Notes under the pieces: model-generated
What the model was told of the DNA's origin: nothing
Seen by the model: the letters and a program-made list of their open reading frames with translations, nothing else
Databases searched by the model: none
Shown here: positions 8,478 through 16,766 of the stretch, piece by piece
How positions within the stretch are numbered: the first letter of the stretch is position 1
Layout of the letters: the number at the start of each line of letters is the position of its first letter
Made by a program: the position numbers and the translations under genes
DNA from: Xaviernesmea oryzae
GTDB taxonomy: Bacteria; Pseudomonadota; Alphaproteobacteria; Rhizobiales; Rhizobiaceae
DNA length: 64,000 bases
Assembly (NCBI RefSeq): GCF_900177415.1
Contig: NZ_FXAF01000002.1
Coordinates: forward strand, 496,001-560,000
Reading direction: 5' to 3'

Positions 8478-8502
8478 GGAACGAATTCGTGGGCCGGGGG
8501 TT
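8478..8502 (+). promoter_or_regulatory. EcfG-type promoter of the 8553/PfpI pair
   Basis: GGAAC (8478-8482), 16 bp, GGTT (8499-8502), 50 bp before the ATG at 8553. It is divergent from the oxidase promoter 43 bp away. Confidence 0.65.
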
Positions 8503-8552
8503 TGCCCCTGCGTAAGAGGGCACATGCCCTCGTTCGCGACGGGAGATCTATC

Positions 8553-8750
8553 ATGCGACACTTTTTCAAGATGCTGCGAAACAGACTGACCGGCACCAAC
8601 GAGAAGAAGACGTTTGCCGTTGCCCATCCGGAAGAGCTGCAGGTCGTCGTACCCGAAGCCGTGGTCCTTCCGCTGCCCAAGGCGCCTCGCGAAGAAATCA
8701 GCGTTCCCGCCTCCATCAACGGCCGGGACCTTTCCACCGGCCGCCTTTGA
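8553..8750 (+). CDS. Hypothetical protein, 65 aa
   Basis: Begins MRHFFKMLRNRLTGTNEKK at an ATG preceded by GGGAGA. It has a basic N-terminus, then a Val/Pro-rich middle (LQVVVPEAVVLPLPKAP). No family recognised. Lies 34 bp before the PfpI-like gene and shares its EcfG promoter, so probably co-expressed in stress. An upstream ATG at 8502 in the same frame would overlap the promoter -10 and is less likely. Confidence 0.6.
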   Translation: MRHFFKMLRNRLTGTNEKKTFAVAHPEELQVVVPEAVVLPLPKAPREEISVPASINGRDLSTGRL

Positions 8751-8784
8751 GACCGGAAAAACATTCGACGAAAAGGAGTTCAGA

Positions 8785-9345
8785 ATGACCGCTATCGAGT
8801 CCGCTTCCATCCTGATCCTCGCGACGGACGGCTACGAGCGATCGGAACTGCGCGTTCCATTGGAGGAGCTGAAGAAACGCGGAGCCGAGGTGAAGATCGC
8901 ATCGATCAAGTCAGGCGAGATCAAGAGCTGGGACAAGAAGGACTGGGGCGATACCGTCCCGGTCGACCTCGAAGCCAAAAACGTCAAGGCCGAGGAATTC
9001 GATGCCCTCGTCCTGCCCGGCGGGCAGATCAATCCGGACCTTCTGCGCGTCAACGAGGATGCCGTGCGCGTCGTGCGCGATTTCGTGAGAAGCGGCAAGC
9101 CCGTCGCGGCGATCTGCCATGGTCCGTGGCTGCTGGTGGAAGCCGACGCCCTGCGCGGCCGCAAGGCGACGTCCTACCACTCGATCCGGACGGACATCCG
9201 CAATGCGGGCGCCTCCTGGAAGGATGAAGCGGTGGTGGTCGACAACGGCATCATCACCTCGCGCTCGCCCGACGATCTGCCGCAATTCGTCGACAAGATC
9301 GTCGAGGAGGTCCGGGAAGGACCGCACGATCGCCGGGCGGCGTGA
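8785..9345 (+). CDS. DJ-1/PfpI family protein (class I glutamine amidotransferase fold)
   Basis: 186 residues starting MTAIESASILILATDGYERSE with AAGGAG before the ATG. The nucleophile elbow AAICHGPW carries the reactive Cys, and FDALVLPGG plus the acid-containing N-terminal strand match the PfpI/YhbO/YraA group of intracellular stress proteins (protease or deglycase activities have been described). It follows a small gene under an EcfG promoter, which fits a general-stress role. The exact substrate cannot be read from sequence. Confidence 0.88.
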   Translation: MTAIESASILILATDGYERSELRVPLEELKKRGAEVKIASIKSGEIKSWDKKDWGDTVPVDLEAKNVKAEEFDALVLPGGQINPDLLRVNEDAVRVVRDFVRSGKPVAAICHGPWLLVEADALRGRKATSYHSIRTDIRNAGASWKDEAVVVDNGIITSRSPDDLPQFVDKIVEEVREGPHDRRAA

Positions 9346-9406
9346 TCGACGCCAACCCGGTTTTCGGCCGCCCGTCACTCCTCGCGGGCGGCCGTCCCCA
9401 AGCCCC

Positions 9407-10459
9407 TCAGCTGGTCGAGACCTCCCGCAGGAAAGCCATCAGCCGCCGCTCGTTGGCCCTCAGGCCTCTCGGGCCATCCAATACGGTCTCGTCCCCCATC
9501 ACCTTTTCCAGCGGAGAGATATCCTCCGCCAGCGCCAGTATGCTCGGGTGGATATAGCTCGACCGGCAGACGGCCGGCGTGTTGTTCAATGCTTCCGACG
9601 CGGCTTTCGTCATCAACTTGACCTTCGGGCGCCTGCTCTCCGCCTCCACGAACTCCCATGCCGCCATGAAGGCGGAAAGGCTGCCGCCCCAGGTCCGGAA
9701 AGTCTTCGCCGAGACGGGAAAGCCCGCCGCCTTGGCGAGATAGGCGTTCAGCCTTCCCGAATCGACCGGATGAGGGACGCCCTGGTCGTCCGGCCAGGAG
9801 AAGAGCTGGCGGCCGGGCAGATCGGCGATCTCCTCCAGGATGCGCTGCAGGCGCGGATGCTTCAGCGTATGCTGGACCCGTTTCCCGCCCTTGGCGACGA
9901 AGCGCAACCGGATCGCATCGCCCGAAAGGATCATGTGCCGCTTGAGGAGCGTCGTGGCTCCGTAGGTCTTGTTCTCCTTGGCATAGGCCCTATTGCCGAC
10001 GCGCAGATGCGTGGCGTCCAGAAGCGCCACGAGAGCCGCGATCACCGCATCGGAATTATCCAGGCCGAGCGTCAGATCGCGCTTCACCTTGCGGCGGATT
10101 CTGGGCAGCGCCTCGCCGAAACGGACGAGCTGGTCGTATTTCTGCTCGCTGCGGAAATTCTGCCAGTCCGGATGATAGCGATACTGCTTGCGGCCGCGCG
10201 AATCGTAGCCCGTCGCCTGCAGATGCCCGCGCGGATCGAGGCAGATCCAGACGTTTTCATAGGCCGGCGGCAAGCCGAGCGAAGCGATCCTGCGCCGCTC
10301 CTCTTCATCCTCCAGCAATGCGCCGTCCGGAAGGCGGTAGCAGAAGCCCTTGCCGCGCCGCAGCCGCCGGATGCCGGGCTCGGTATCGCTGACATAGGTA
10401 AGGCCGATGATTTCGAGGGAATCCCGATCGATCTCGATCGTCGTGAGAGTGGCGTCCAT
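9407..10459 (-). CDS. DNA topoisomerase IB (poxvirus/bacterial type)
   Basis: 350 residues. N-terminal topo_IB domain (GFCYRLPDG, YENVWICLDPRGHLQATG, RGRKQYRYHP) and a catalytic domain with HLRVGN (Arg153), the AKGGK lysine, KTFRTWGGS (Arg255) and the nucleophile in SSYIHP (Tyr302). All five catalytic residues are present. The enzyme relaxes DNA through a 3'-phosphotyrosine. An exact EcfG promoter ends only 10 bp before the start, implying a nearly leaderless mRNA unless the real start is downstream. Bacterial topo IB is accessory and often stress-linked. Confidence 0.93.
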   Translation of the reverse strand: MDATLTTIEIDRDSLEIIGLTYVSDTEPGIRRLRRGKGFCYRLPDGALLEDEEERRRIASLGLPPAYENVWICLDPRGHLQATGYDSRGRKQYRYHPDWQNFRSEQKYDQLVRFGEALPRIRRKVKRDLTLGLDNSDAVIAALVALLDATHLRVGNRAYAKENKTYGATTLLKRHMILSGDAIRLRFVAKGGKRVQHTLKHPRLQRILEEIADLPGRQLFSWPDDQGVPHPVDSGRLNAYLAKAAGFPVSAKTFRTWGGSLSAFMAAWEFVEAESRRPKVKLMTKAASEALNNTPAVCRSSYIHPSILALAEDISPLEKVMGDETVLDGPRGLRANERRLMAFLREVSTS

Positions 10460-10468
10460 GGCCGCTTA

Positions 10469-10493
10469 AACGGCAGGAGCGCTGCTTCGTTCC
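10469..10493 (-). promoter_or_regulatory. EcfG-type promoter of topoisomerase IB
   Basis: Minus strand GGAAC (10493-10489), 16 bp, CGTT (10472-10469). The -10 ends 9 bp from the ATG at 10459. Confidence 0.65.
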
Positions 10494-10504
10494 GACGCCG
10501 GAGG

Positions 10505-12214
10505 CTAAATCGCGATATCCTTGAGGCTTTCGGCGCCCTCGCCCCGCTCGAAGGAGGAGCGCGGCGCCACGAGGATCCAGCAAAGCCCCTCGGGACGGAA
10601 ATCGACGTCCACCTGGCCTGCGAACGCCGCCGCCGCGTGGCGCTTGATGATCGTCGTGCCGAAACCCGTCCGCGACGGTTCGCGGACCGGAGGACCGTCC
10701 TTTTCCTCCCAGACCAGCCGGAGTTTGGTCTCGCCTCCGCCCTCGTCGGCGACATCCCTCCAGGCGATGCGGACCTTGCCCTGCGGCACCGAGAGCGCAC
10801 CGTATTTCACCGAGTTCGTCGCAAGCTCGTGCAGGATGAGACCGAGGTTTTGCACCGCCTCCGCCTTCAGCGTGAAATCCGCGCCCTGCAGTTCCACCCG
10901 ATCGGCCACTTCCGCAAAGGTGCTCATGTGGATCTCGATCACACGGCGGATGGAGACGCCGCCCCATTGCTCCTTTGCCAGCGCCTCGATCGATTTGCTG
11001 AGACCCTGAAGGCGGTTGCTGATGGCGTTCTGGAACTCCTCCATCGTCGTGTCCTGGCGCGCGAGCTGGCGCATCATCGCCTGCACGAGGGTAAGGATGT
11101 TCTTGGTTCGATGGACAAGCTCGTGCAGGATCAGGTGAATGCGATCTTCCGCCTGGCTGCGGTCGAAGGAAGCGTTGGAAAGGGCGACGGCCACCTGGTT
11201 GGCTTCCCGTATCTTGGTTTCCACCGGCGCCACGATTTCGCCCCTGCCGATGCGCTCGGCCATTTCGGCGATCTGCCGGATGGGAATACGAAGCTGGCGG
11301 CCGACGAGCCAGGCGATCAGCATGCCGACGGCCAGGAAAATCGCCCCGCCGGCGATCAATTGCCGCCAGGTGGTCAGGATGCTTGCCTGCGCCGCGTCTA
11401 TCGGCCCCCACACGACGGCCTTCCAGGTCCAGCCGGTGATCTGGGCATAACCGTACATCTGCTTCAATTCGCCGTCCATGTCCTCGATCGTGCCCTTGAA
11501 GCCGGTCATCAGCCTCAGGGTATCGGCGGGAAAGGCCGAGCCGGACGCCAGCGCATTCGCACCGGTCGACGTGACCACATGCCCGGAGCCATCGACCACC
11601 GCGACCGTCCACCCGGCCGAGAGCCCTTCCGTCGAGATGAGCTTTTGCAGGTCCTCGGCGTTCTGCGTGATGATCATCGCAGCGCCGGAATGGGAAACCT
11701 CCTTCGGCAGGGGCATCGAGACGTTGAAGACGTGCTTGCCGCTCGTGGTGCCGAAGAAGACATTGGAGACTTCCGTCACGCCGCTGCGCAAAACCGATGC
11801 GAGCGCCGCCGGATTGGATACCTTGCCGAGAGAGGTTCCGAAAGGCACGCGCGTATTGAGCCGCTGCTGGCCGTCCGCATCGACCACGAGCACGTAGAGC
11901 GAGTTCGATCGAAGGCTGTTCTGCGTGCGTTTGTGGAAGGCCCTGAGATCGCCGTTTTCAAGCTCCTGCGACGTGACGAGCAGCCTCAGCGTCGTCGCCA
12001 TGTCCTGCAATTCACGATCGACCGAACGGGCGATGAGCTGGGCGTCCTCGGCCGTTTCGTTGGCGAGGATCTCGCGCTCGTTCGACTCGAGCTCCAGCAT
12101 CAGATAGGCCACGAAAACCAGCAAGGGCAAAGCCACGCCAGCCGCAAGCGCGACCAGGTAAGCGCCGATGGGCGCTGTCGGGAAAAACCGCGAAACTCTT
12201 AACATTCCGCGCAT
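10505..12214 (-). CDS. HWE-family sensor histidine kinase with extracytoplasmic Cache-like sensor
   Basis: 569 residues: membrane helix at about 17-40, a periplasmic double-Cache-like region (about 45-280), a second helix (about 287-306), a HAMP-like linker, then an HWE kinase core. The phospho-acceptor lies in HELVHRTKN (His368), the N-box in LHELATNSVKYGA, and the WEE motif near residue 502 followed by GFGTTIIKRH. HWE and HisKA_2 kinases commonly phosphorylate PhyR and so free EcfG in alpha-proteobacteria, or act on single-domain regulators. No response regulator is adjacent. I see no EcfG promoter directly before it. Confidence 0.9.
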   Translation of the reverse strand: MRGMLRVSRFFPTAPIGAYLVALAAGVALPLLVFVAYLMLELESNEREILANETAEDAQLIARSVDRELQDMATTLRLLVTSQELENGDLRAFHKRTQNSLRSNSLYVLVVDADGQQRLNTRVPFGTSLGKVSNPAALASVLRSGVTEVSNVFFGTTSGKHVFNVSMPLPKEVSHSGAAMIITQNAEDLQKLISTEGLSAGWTVAVVDGSGHVVTSTGANALASGSAFPADTLRLMTGFKGTIEDMDGELKQMYGYAQITGWTWKAVVWGPIDAAQASILTTWRQLIAGGAIFLAVGMLIAWLVGRQLRIPIRQIAEMAERIGRGEIVAPVETKIREANQVAVALSNASFDRSQAEDRIHLILHELVHRTKNILTLVQAMMRQLARQDTTMEEFQNAISNRLQGLSKSIEALAKEQWGGVSIRRVIEIHMSTFAEVADRVELQGADFTLKAEAVQNLGLILHELATNSVKYGALSVPQGKVRIAWRDVADEGGGETKLRLVWEEKDGPPVREPSRTGFGTTIIKRHAAAAFAGQVDVDFRPEGLCWILVAPRSSFERGEGAESLKDIAI

Positions 12215-12423
12215 TTACCCTAGGGAAACGATGCAGGCGCCTGTGCCGCCTGCCCCCGTACTCGTCTCAATATCCCGCCCTTTGCTAATATAGCTAGCGC
12301 GTATCTTCTAACCGGTTTTGGGGGCGCGGCCAAGGATTGATTGCTGGCGATACGTCTTTTCACAGGAGCGTCGGAAACGTCCCGGGCGGAAGGCGATCGA
12401 AGAAAATCCGCAGAGGAAGCGGC

Positions 12424-12657
12424 CTAGATATTCCGGGAGCGCTCGGTAATGTCGAATTTGACCTCCCAGTCCTTCTTCGGCTCCTTGCGGCCGGGCGGCA
12501 GCTTATGGGCGGTCGCATCTTCCGAACCGGTGATCACCGTGGGCTTGGCGCTCGCCACGCCGCTGCTTTTGCCGCCCGTCTTCGGGTTGGCGAACTGGCC
12601 CTCGGCATCCTTGCGAATCGCTTCCGGGCCGTGTCGGTCACTCGTCGTCTTGGTCAT
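12424..12657 (-). CDS. Small hydrophilic disordered protein, 77 aa
   Basis: Starts MTKTTSDRHGPEAIRKDAEG at an ATG preceded by AAGGAG. It is rich in Lys, Gly, Ser, Thr and Asp with almost no hydrophobic core, resembling hydrophilin-like stress proteins. It lies downstream of the BON-domain gene on the same strand, after a terminator-like hairpin. No domain recognised. Confidence 0.65.
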   Translation of the reverse strand: MTKTTSDRHGPEAIRKDAEGQFANPKTGGKSSGVASAKPTVITGSEDATAHKLPPGRKEPKKDWEVKFDITERSRNI

Positions 12658-12683
12658 GGGCACTCCTTGGGAAAGGCGTCGAT

Positions 12684-12715
12684 GGGAAAAGGGCCGGGCC
12701 GCCCGGCGGCCCGGC
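12684..12715 (-). terminator. Hairpin with T-run after the BON-domain gene
   Basis: Inverted arms 12693-12703 and 12705-12715 (GCCGGGCCGCC and complement), followed on the minus strand by CCTTTTCCC. Positioned between the BON gene stop and the next small gene. The one-base loop is tight, so some arm bases must open. Confidence 0.5.
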
Positions 12716-12731
12716 ACGTCATCGAAAGCGA

Positions 12732-13559
12732 CTAGTCCGTGGTCGAACCGGTGAGCGTATCGGCCGGGGCGCTGTTCACGCGCAGATTATTCTGCACATG
12801 CCGGACGCCGGAGACGTCGTCCACCAGATCCTCGGCGCGCCGCTTGTCCCAGCGGCTGGAAACGAATCCGTCGAGCGTCACTTCCGCGCTCTTGACGGTG
12901 ACCGTGATGTTCGATGCGTCGAGCACGGGATCGTCGCTCAGGCGATCGTTGACGTCCTCCTCGATGCGCGAATCGGAACGCTGATAGCCTTTCGGCGCTT
13001 TGCCGCGATGCTGATCCATCATGCGGCGCTGTTCGGCCTCTTCATCGCCGAACCAGGATGCGACCTCGTCGCCGGCCCGCTCCATGAAGCTGCGTTGGGA
13101 GCCACGGTCGTCCGAGCCACGGAAGCGATCCTCCCTTCCATAGCCCCGGTCGCTGACGGAGCCATAACCATAGTCGGCGCCGTAGCGGTCGCCATAGGCC
13201 TGGTTCACCCGGCGCCGGCCGGGCTCGTAGCTGAAGGACGAAGGCCTGCCGCGATAGGATTCGCGGGCCCAGGCGCGGGAGCGCTCCGTATCGCCGTAAC
13301 CGGACTCATAGCCGTAGTCGTCGCTGGCCCATTGCTCACCCCGGCCGTAGCGGGAGGAGCGCGACCGATCGCCCTCGCTGCCGCCGGACTCCCGGTCCCC
13401 GAAGGAATTGTCGCCGCTGCGCTGGTAGTCGCCGAAGCCGCGGACATAACCAGTGTCGCCCGGACGGTAATCGCCGGAGGTCTCCCGCGCAAAGTCGCGC
13501 TCATCACGCATGCGGTCGTTACGATATCCACCCGACTGGGAATAATTTCCGTTAGCCAT
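12732..13559 (-). CDS. BON-domain protein with long Gly/Tyr/Arg/Ser-rich N-terminus
   Basis: 275 residues. Residues 1 to about 150 are low-complexity, dominated by Gly, Tyr, Ser, Arg and Asp (RSSRYGRGEQW, GYESGYGDTERS). A SWFGDEEAEQRR segment (about 165-180) precedes a C-terminal BON domain (about 190-265, RIEEDVNDRLSDDP, ITVTVKSAEVTLDGFV). BON domains bind phospholipid surfaces or partners. There is no signal peptide, so the protein appears cytoplasmic. An EcfG promoter (N17, GGTT) lies about 50 bp upstream, consistent with osmotic or general-stress induction. Confidence 0.85.
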   Translation of the reverse strand: MANGNYSQSGGYRNDRMRDERDFARETSGDYRPGDTGYVRGFGDYQRSGDNSFGDRESGGSEGDRSRSSRYGRGEQWASDDYGYESGYGDTERSRAWARESYRGRPSSFSYEPGRRRVNQAYGDRYGADYGYGSVSDRGYGREDRFRGSDDRGSQRSFMERAGDEVASWFGDEEAEQRRMMDQHRGKAPKGYQRSDSRIEEDVNDRLSDDPVLDASNITVTVKSAEVTLDGFVSSRWDKRRAEDLVDDVSGVRHVQNNLRVNSAPADTLTGSTTD

Positions 13560-13611
13560 TGCTTGTCTCCTCGATCTGATCTTGATCCCGTTCCGGACCG
13601 ACTACGGATAG

Positions 13612-13637
13612 AACCGCGCCTCTGGGGAGATTGTTCC
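13612..13637 (-). promoter_or_regulatory. EcfG-type promoter of the BON-domain gene
   Basis: Minus strand GGAAC (13637-13633), 17 bp, GGTT (13615-13612), about 53 bp before the ATG at 13559. Confidence 0.6.
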
Positions 13638-13660
13638 GGATTTTTCGAGGATTCCGGCGC

Positions 13661-15520
13661 TCAAAGCACCGAAACGGCCATGACCATGGAAAGACCGGGA
13701 AGCACGGTTTCCGCGCCCGTTCCCATGGGCTCTGCATGAAAGATCGAGCCGGAAACGGGCGGGATCGACTTCTCCTGCTCCGAAAGATTGGCACGGAGCT
13801 GCAGGATGCGATCCGCTAGGCGCCAGTCGACGGCGATTACGCCCGGTTCGGCATCCAGCATCTCGCCGGAACGAGGCGGCACGGAATGCAGGCCGGGAAC
13901 GACATGCTCGCGACGCTTGGCGATCAGCTCGCGAAACCGGCCGCGAAAGGCCCGGCCCTCCGGCCGCCGGACATGCTCCCAGCGCAATTTCGAACGCTCG
14001 AAAGTGTCGACGAGATTGGGATCGGCGATATCCTCCGGCCTGGAAACGTTTTGGGGAATGCCGCCGAAATTGGCCGCCTCGTTGATCCGGTTGTCCCAGG
14101 TCTCCCTGGCGAGCGCGCCCTGATAATCGCTGAAGAAGCGGAAACCCTGCGTCTCGCCGTAATCCTCGCCCATAAACAGGAGGGGTATCTGCGGCGAAAG
14201 CAGCAGGATCGCGGTCATGACACGCAGCATCCGGGGGTCGGTAAGTGAGATGAGCCGTTCGCCGAGCGCCCGGTTGCCGACCTGGTCGTGGTTCTGCAGG
14301 AAATTGATGAATGCCGTCGGCGGAAGGTGGCCGCTCGGCTCGCCGTGTGCCTCGCCGTCCGGCGACGGTTCGCCCTGATGGATGAAGCCTTCCGCCAGTC
14401 CCTTGGCGAATTTCCGGACCGGATCGTCGGCAAAGATCCCCACATAGCCGGCCGTCTCGCCGGTTGCGGCGACATGCGCCGCATGATGGACGTCATGGTT
14501 CCAGACCGCCTCGTAAAGCAGTGCCTCGCCGGCGCGATTGCGCTCGAGATAGCGGGTGATGTTGCGGTGATCCTCCATGACGAGATGCCGGCGGCGGCCC
14601 GTCACCTCGCCGTGCACCCTTTCGGCGAGCTCCACCAGGAAATGCTTCTCCGAGGAGTCGTCGACGATCTGATCGACGGCATCGAGCCTCAGCCCGTCGA
14701 GATCGTATTCCTCCAGCCAATAGAGCGCGTTGTCGATGAAGAACCTCCGCACCTGAGGGCGGCTGAAATCGATGGCCGGCCCCCATGGCGTCTTCCGCTC
14801 CGGATCGAAGAAGGAAGGCACATAGGGCTGGAGCAGGGACCCGCGCGGGCCGAAATGGTTGTAGACGACGTCGAGCATGACCGAGAGCCCGTGCCGGTGG
14901 GCGGCATCCACGAACGCCTTCATGTCGTCCGGCGCCCCGTAGGCATGGTGCGGAGCATAGGGCAGCACGCCGTCATATCCCCAGCCCCGTTCGCCGGGAA
15001 ACTGGTTGACCGGCATGACCTGCAGCATTGTGACGCCGAGTGAGGCGAGCTGGTTCAATCTCTCCGCCGCGGCGCGGAACGTGCCTTCGGGCGTGAACGT
15101 GCCGATATGGATTTCGTAGAGGATGGCCTCCTCCCAGGCATGGCCGCGCCAGCCGGGCGCGCTCCAGCGATAGGACGAGGGGTCGAGAACGATCGACGGG
15201 CCGTCCACGCCGCCCTCCTGGGCACGCGACGCCGGGTCCGCGAAGGCCTGCCCGTCGGGCATGACGAACCGATACGGCGTTCCCGGCTCCACGTCTTCGA
15301 CGACCAGCGTGAACCAGCCGGCCCCGGCCGGCAGCATCTCGCGATTGCGTCCGTCGACCTGCAAGCGCAGGCGCTCGATGTCCGGCGCCCAGAGCCGGAA
15401 CAGAGCCTCGCCATCGCTCAGATATTCTGCACCCCATGACTTGGGGAACGCCCGTTTCGCGGGACGTTCGGAGGCTTCCTTACGCGAATCGAACTGCGTG
15501 AAATCCCGGGTTCGCGACAT
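13661..15520 (-). CDS. treZ: Malto-oligosyltrehalose trehalohydrolase
   Basis: 619 residues from the ATG at 15520, which has AGGAGA before it; an in-frame start 12 codons upstream lacks this. N-terminal early-set domain (ALFRLWAPDIERLRLQVDG), then a GH13 barrel: DVVYNHFGPRG, DGLRLDAVDQI (nucleophile Asp), HLVMEDHRN (acid Glu) and FLQNHDQVGNR. This matches TreZ, which releases trehalose from maltooligosyl-trehalose made by TreY. TreY is not in the window. With GlgX nearby it points to glycogen-to-trehalose conversion. A variant EcfG-like promoter (TGTT -10) lies upstream. Confidence 0.93.
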   Translation of the reverse strand: MSRTRDFTQFDSRKEASERPAKRAFPKSWGAEYLSDGEALFRLWAPDIERLRLQVDGRNREMLPAGAGWFTLVVEDVEPGTPYRFVMPDGQAFADPASRAQEGGVDGPSIVLDPSSYRWSAPGWRGHAWEEAILYEIHIGTFTPEGTFRAAAERLNQLASLGVTMLQVMPVNQFPGERGWGYDGVLPYAPHHAYGAPDDMKAFVDAAHRHGLSVMLDVVYNHFGPRGSLLQPYVPSFFDPERKTPWGPAIDFSRPQVRRFFIDNALYWLEEYDLDGLRLDAVDQIVDDSSEKHFLVELAERVHGEVTGRRRHLVMEDHRNITRYLERNRAGEALLYEAVWNHDVHHAAHVAATGETAGYVGIFADDPVRKFAKGLAEGFIHQGEPSPDGEAHGEPSGHLPPTAFINFLQNHDQVGNRALGERLISLTDPRMLRVMTAILLLSPQIPLLFMGEDYGETQGFRFFSDYQGALARETWDNRINEAANFGGIPQNVSRPEDIADPNLVDTFERSKLRWEHVRRPEGRAFRGRFRELIAKRREHVVPGLHSVPPRSGEMLDAEPGVIAVDWRLADRILQLRANLSEQEKSIPPVSGSIFHAEPMGTGAETVLPGLSMVMAVSVL

Positions 15521-15551
15521 GACTTCTCCTTGGTTCCGATGTTTCCAAGGG

Positions 15552-15577
15552 AACACAAGTTCGTGAGGAATGGTTCC
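15552..15577 (-). promoter_or_regulatory. Variant EcfG-like promoter before treZ
   Basis: GGAAC (15577-15573), 17 bp, TGTT (15555-15552) on the minus strand. The -10 has T in place of C/G. Confidence 0.35.
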
Positions 15578-15610
15578 GCACGCGTATCTAAGTCACTGTT
15601 ATCGCTACCT

Positions 15611-15633
15611 AAAAAGGCGCATGTATGCGCCTT
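15611..15633 (-). terminator. Intrinsic terminator of the sugar ABC operon
   Basis: Perfect 9-bp stem AAGGCGCAT / ATGCGCCTT (15614-15622 and 15625-15633, 2-nt loop), followed on the minus strand by a T-run. It lies about 20 bp beyond the stop of the ATPase gene. Confidence 0.85.
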
Positions 15634-15653
15634 CATCCATTTCGGAGGCGGCT

Positions 15654-16760
15654 TCAATCGATACGGCTGGTCGTCTGCGGATCGAAGACGACGGCCTTGT
15701 CGAGATTGAAGGAGAAGGGAAATTTCTGGCCGACCGAAACATGCACGTCCGCACGGGTGCGGGCCGTGAAGCTTGCCCCGTCCAGCTTGCCGGTCACGAA
15801 CGTGTCGGAACCCGTCGGCTCGACCATGGTCACATCCGCCTCGATCTGCGCGACGGAGCGCACCTGCGGATCGAGGAGGCCGCTGTCGGTGATCGCTTCC
15901 GGACGCAAGCCCAGGATGACCTCCTTGCCGTCGGCGAGACTCGCCGTGACGGATGGCGGCATGGAGACCTTGACGCCCTCGTTGCCGAAGAGCGCGATCG
16001 ACTGTGCGCCGCCGGAGGAGACGACCTTGCCCTTCAGCATGTTCATCGCCGGCGAGCCCATGAAATCGGCCACGAACAGGTTGGCCGGACGGTTGTAGAT
16101 TTCGGAAGGCGCGCCGACCTGCTGCACCGTGCCCTCCTTGAGCACGACGATCTTGGTGGCGAGCGTCATCGCCTCGATCTGGTCGTGGGTGACGTAGACG
16201 ATCGTGGCATGGGTGTTCTGGTGCAGCGCCTTGATCTCGGCGCGAACTTCGACGCGCAGCTTGGCATCGAGGTTGGAGAGCGGCTCGTCGAACAGGAAGA
16301 CGCGCGGCTGGCGCACGAGGGCGCGGCCCATGGCGACGCGCTGGCGCTGACCGCCGGAAAGCTGGCTCGGACGGCGCTTCAGAAGATGCTCGATCTGCAG
16401 CGTTTTCGCCACCTGCTTGACCGCCGCCTCGCGGCTCGCCTTGTCGACGCCGCGCATTTCCAGCGCGAACGCGATGTTTTCCTCGACCGTCATGTTCGGA
16501 TAGAGCGCGTAGGACTGGAAGACCATGGCGATGTCGCGCTTCGACGGATGCAGGTCGGTGACCACCTGGCCGTCGATGACGATGTCGCCGGAAGACTGCG
16601 GCAGAAGGCCGGCAATGACGTTGAGCAGGGTCGACTTGCCGCAGCCGGACGGCCCGACGAGAACCAGGAAGCCGCCCTTTTCGAGGTCGATATTGATGCC
16701 CTTCAGGATCTCGACATTGCCGATCTTCTTGCGGATGTTCTTGATTTCAAGAAAGCTCAT
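15654..16760 (-). CDS. ABC transporter ATP-binding protein, UgpC/MsmK type (CUT1 sugar family)
   Basis: 368 residues: Walker A GPSGCGKST, Q-loop, signature LSGGQRQR, Walker B VFLFDEPLSNLD, H-loop YVTHDQIEAM, then a C-terminal OB-type regulatory domain (about 240-368) typical of MalK/UgpC. Energises the two permeases encoded upstream. The ATG at 16760 is preferred over an in-frame GTG 6 bp upstream because of its AGGG spacing; it follows the permease stop by a few bases. Last gene of the operon, followed by a strong terminator. Confidence 0.93.
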   Translation of the reverse strand: MSFLEIKNIRKKIGNVEILKGINIDLEKGGFLVLVGPSGCGKSTLLNVIAGLLPQSSGDIVIDGQVVTDLHPSKRDIAMVFQSYALYPNMTVEENIAFALEMRGVDKASREAAVKQVAKTLQIEHLLKRRPSQLSGGQRQRVAMGRALVRQPRVFLFDEPLSNLDAKLRVEVRAEIKALHQNTHATIVYVTHDQIEAMTLATKIVVLKEGTVQQVGAPSEIYNRPANLFVADFMGSPAMNMLKGKVVSSGGAQSIALFGNEGVKVSMPPSVTASLADGKEVILGLRPEAITDSGLLDPQVRSVAQIEADVTMVEPTGSDTFVTGKLDGASFTARTRADVHVSVGQKFPFSFNLDKAVVFDPQTTSRID

Positions 16761-16766
16761 GAGCAC

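Noticed and set aside
9119..12202. 1027-codon plus-strand frame across topoisomerase IB and the HWE kinase
   Set aside because: It spans two well-supported minus-strand genes and their promoter gap and has no recognisable domain. GC-rich third positions leave such frames open by chance.
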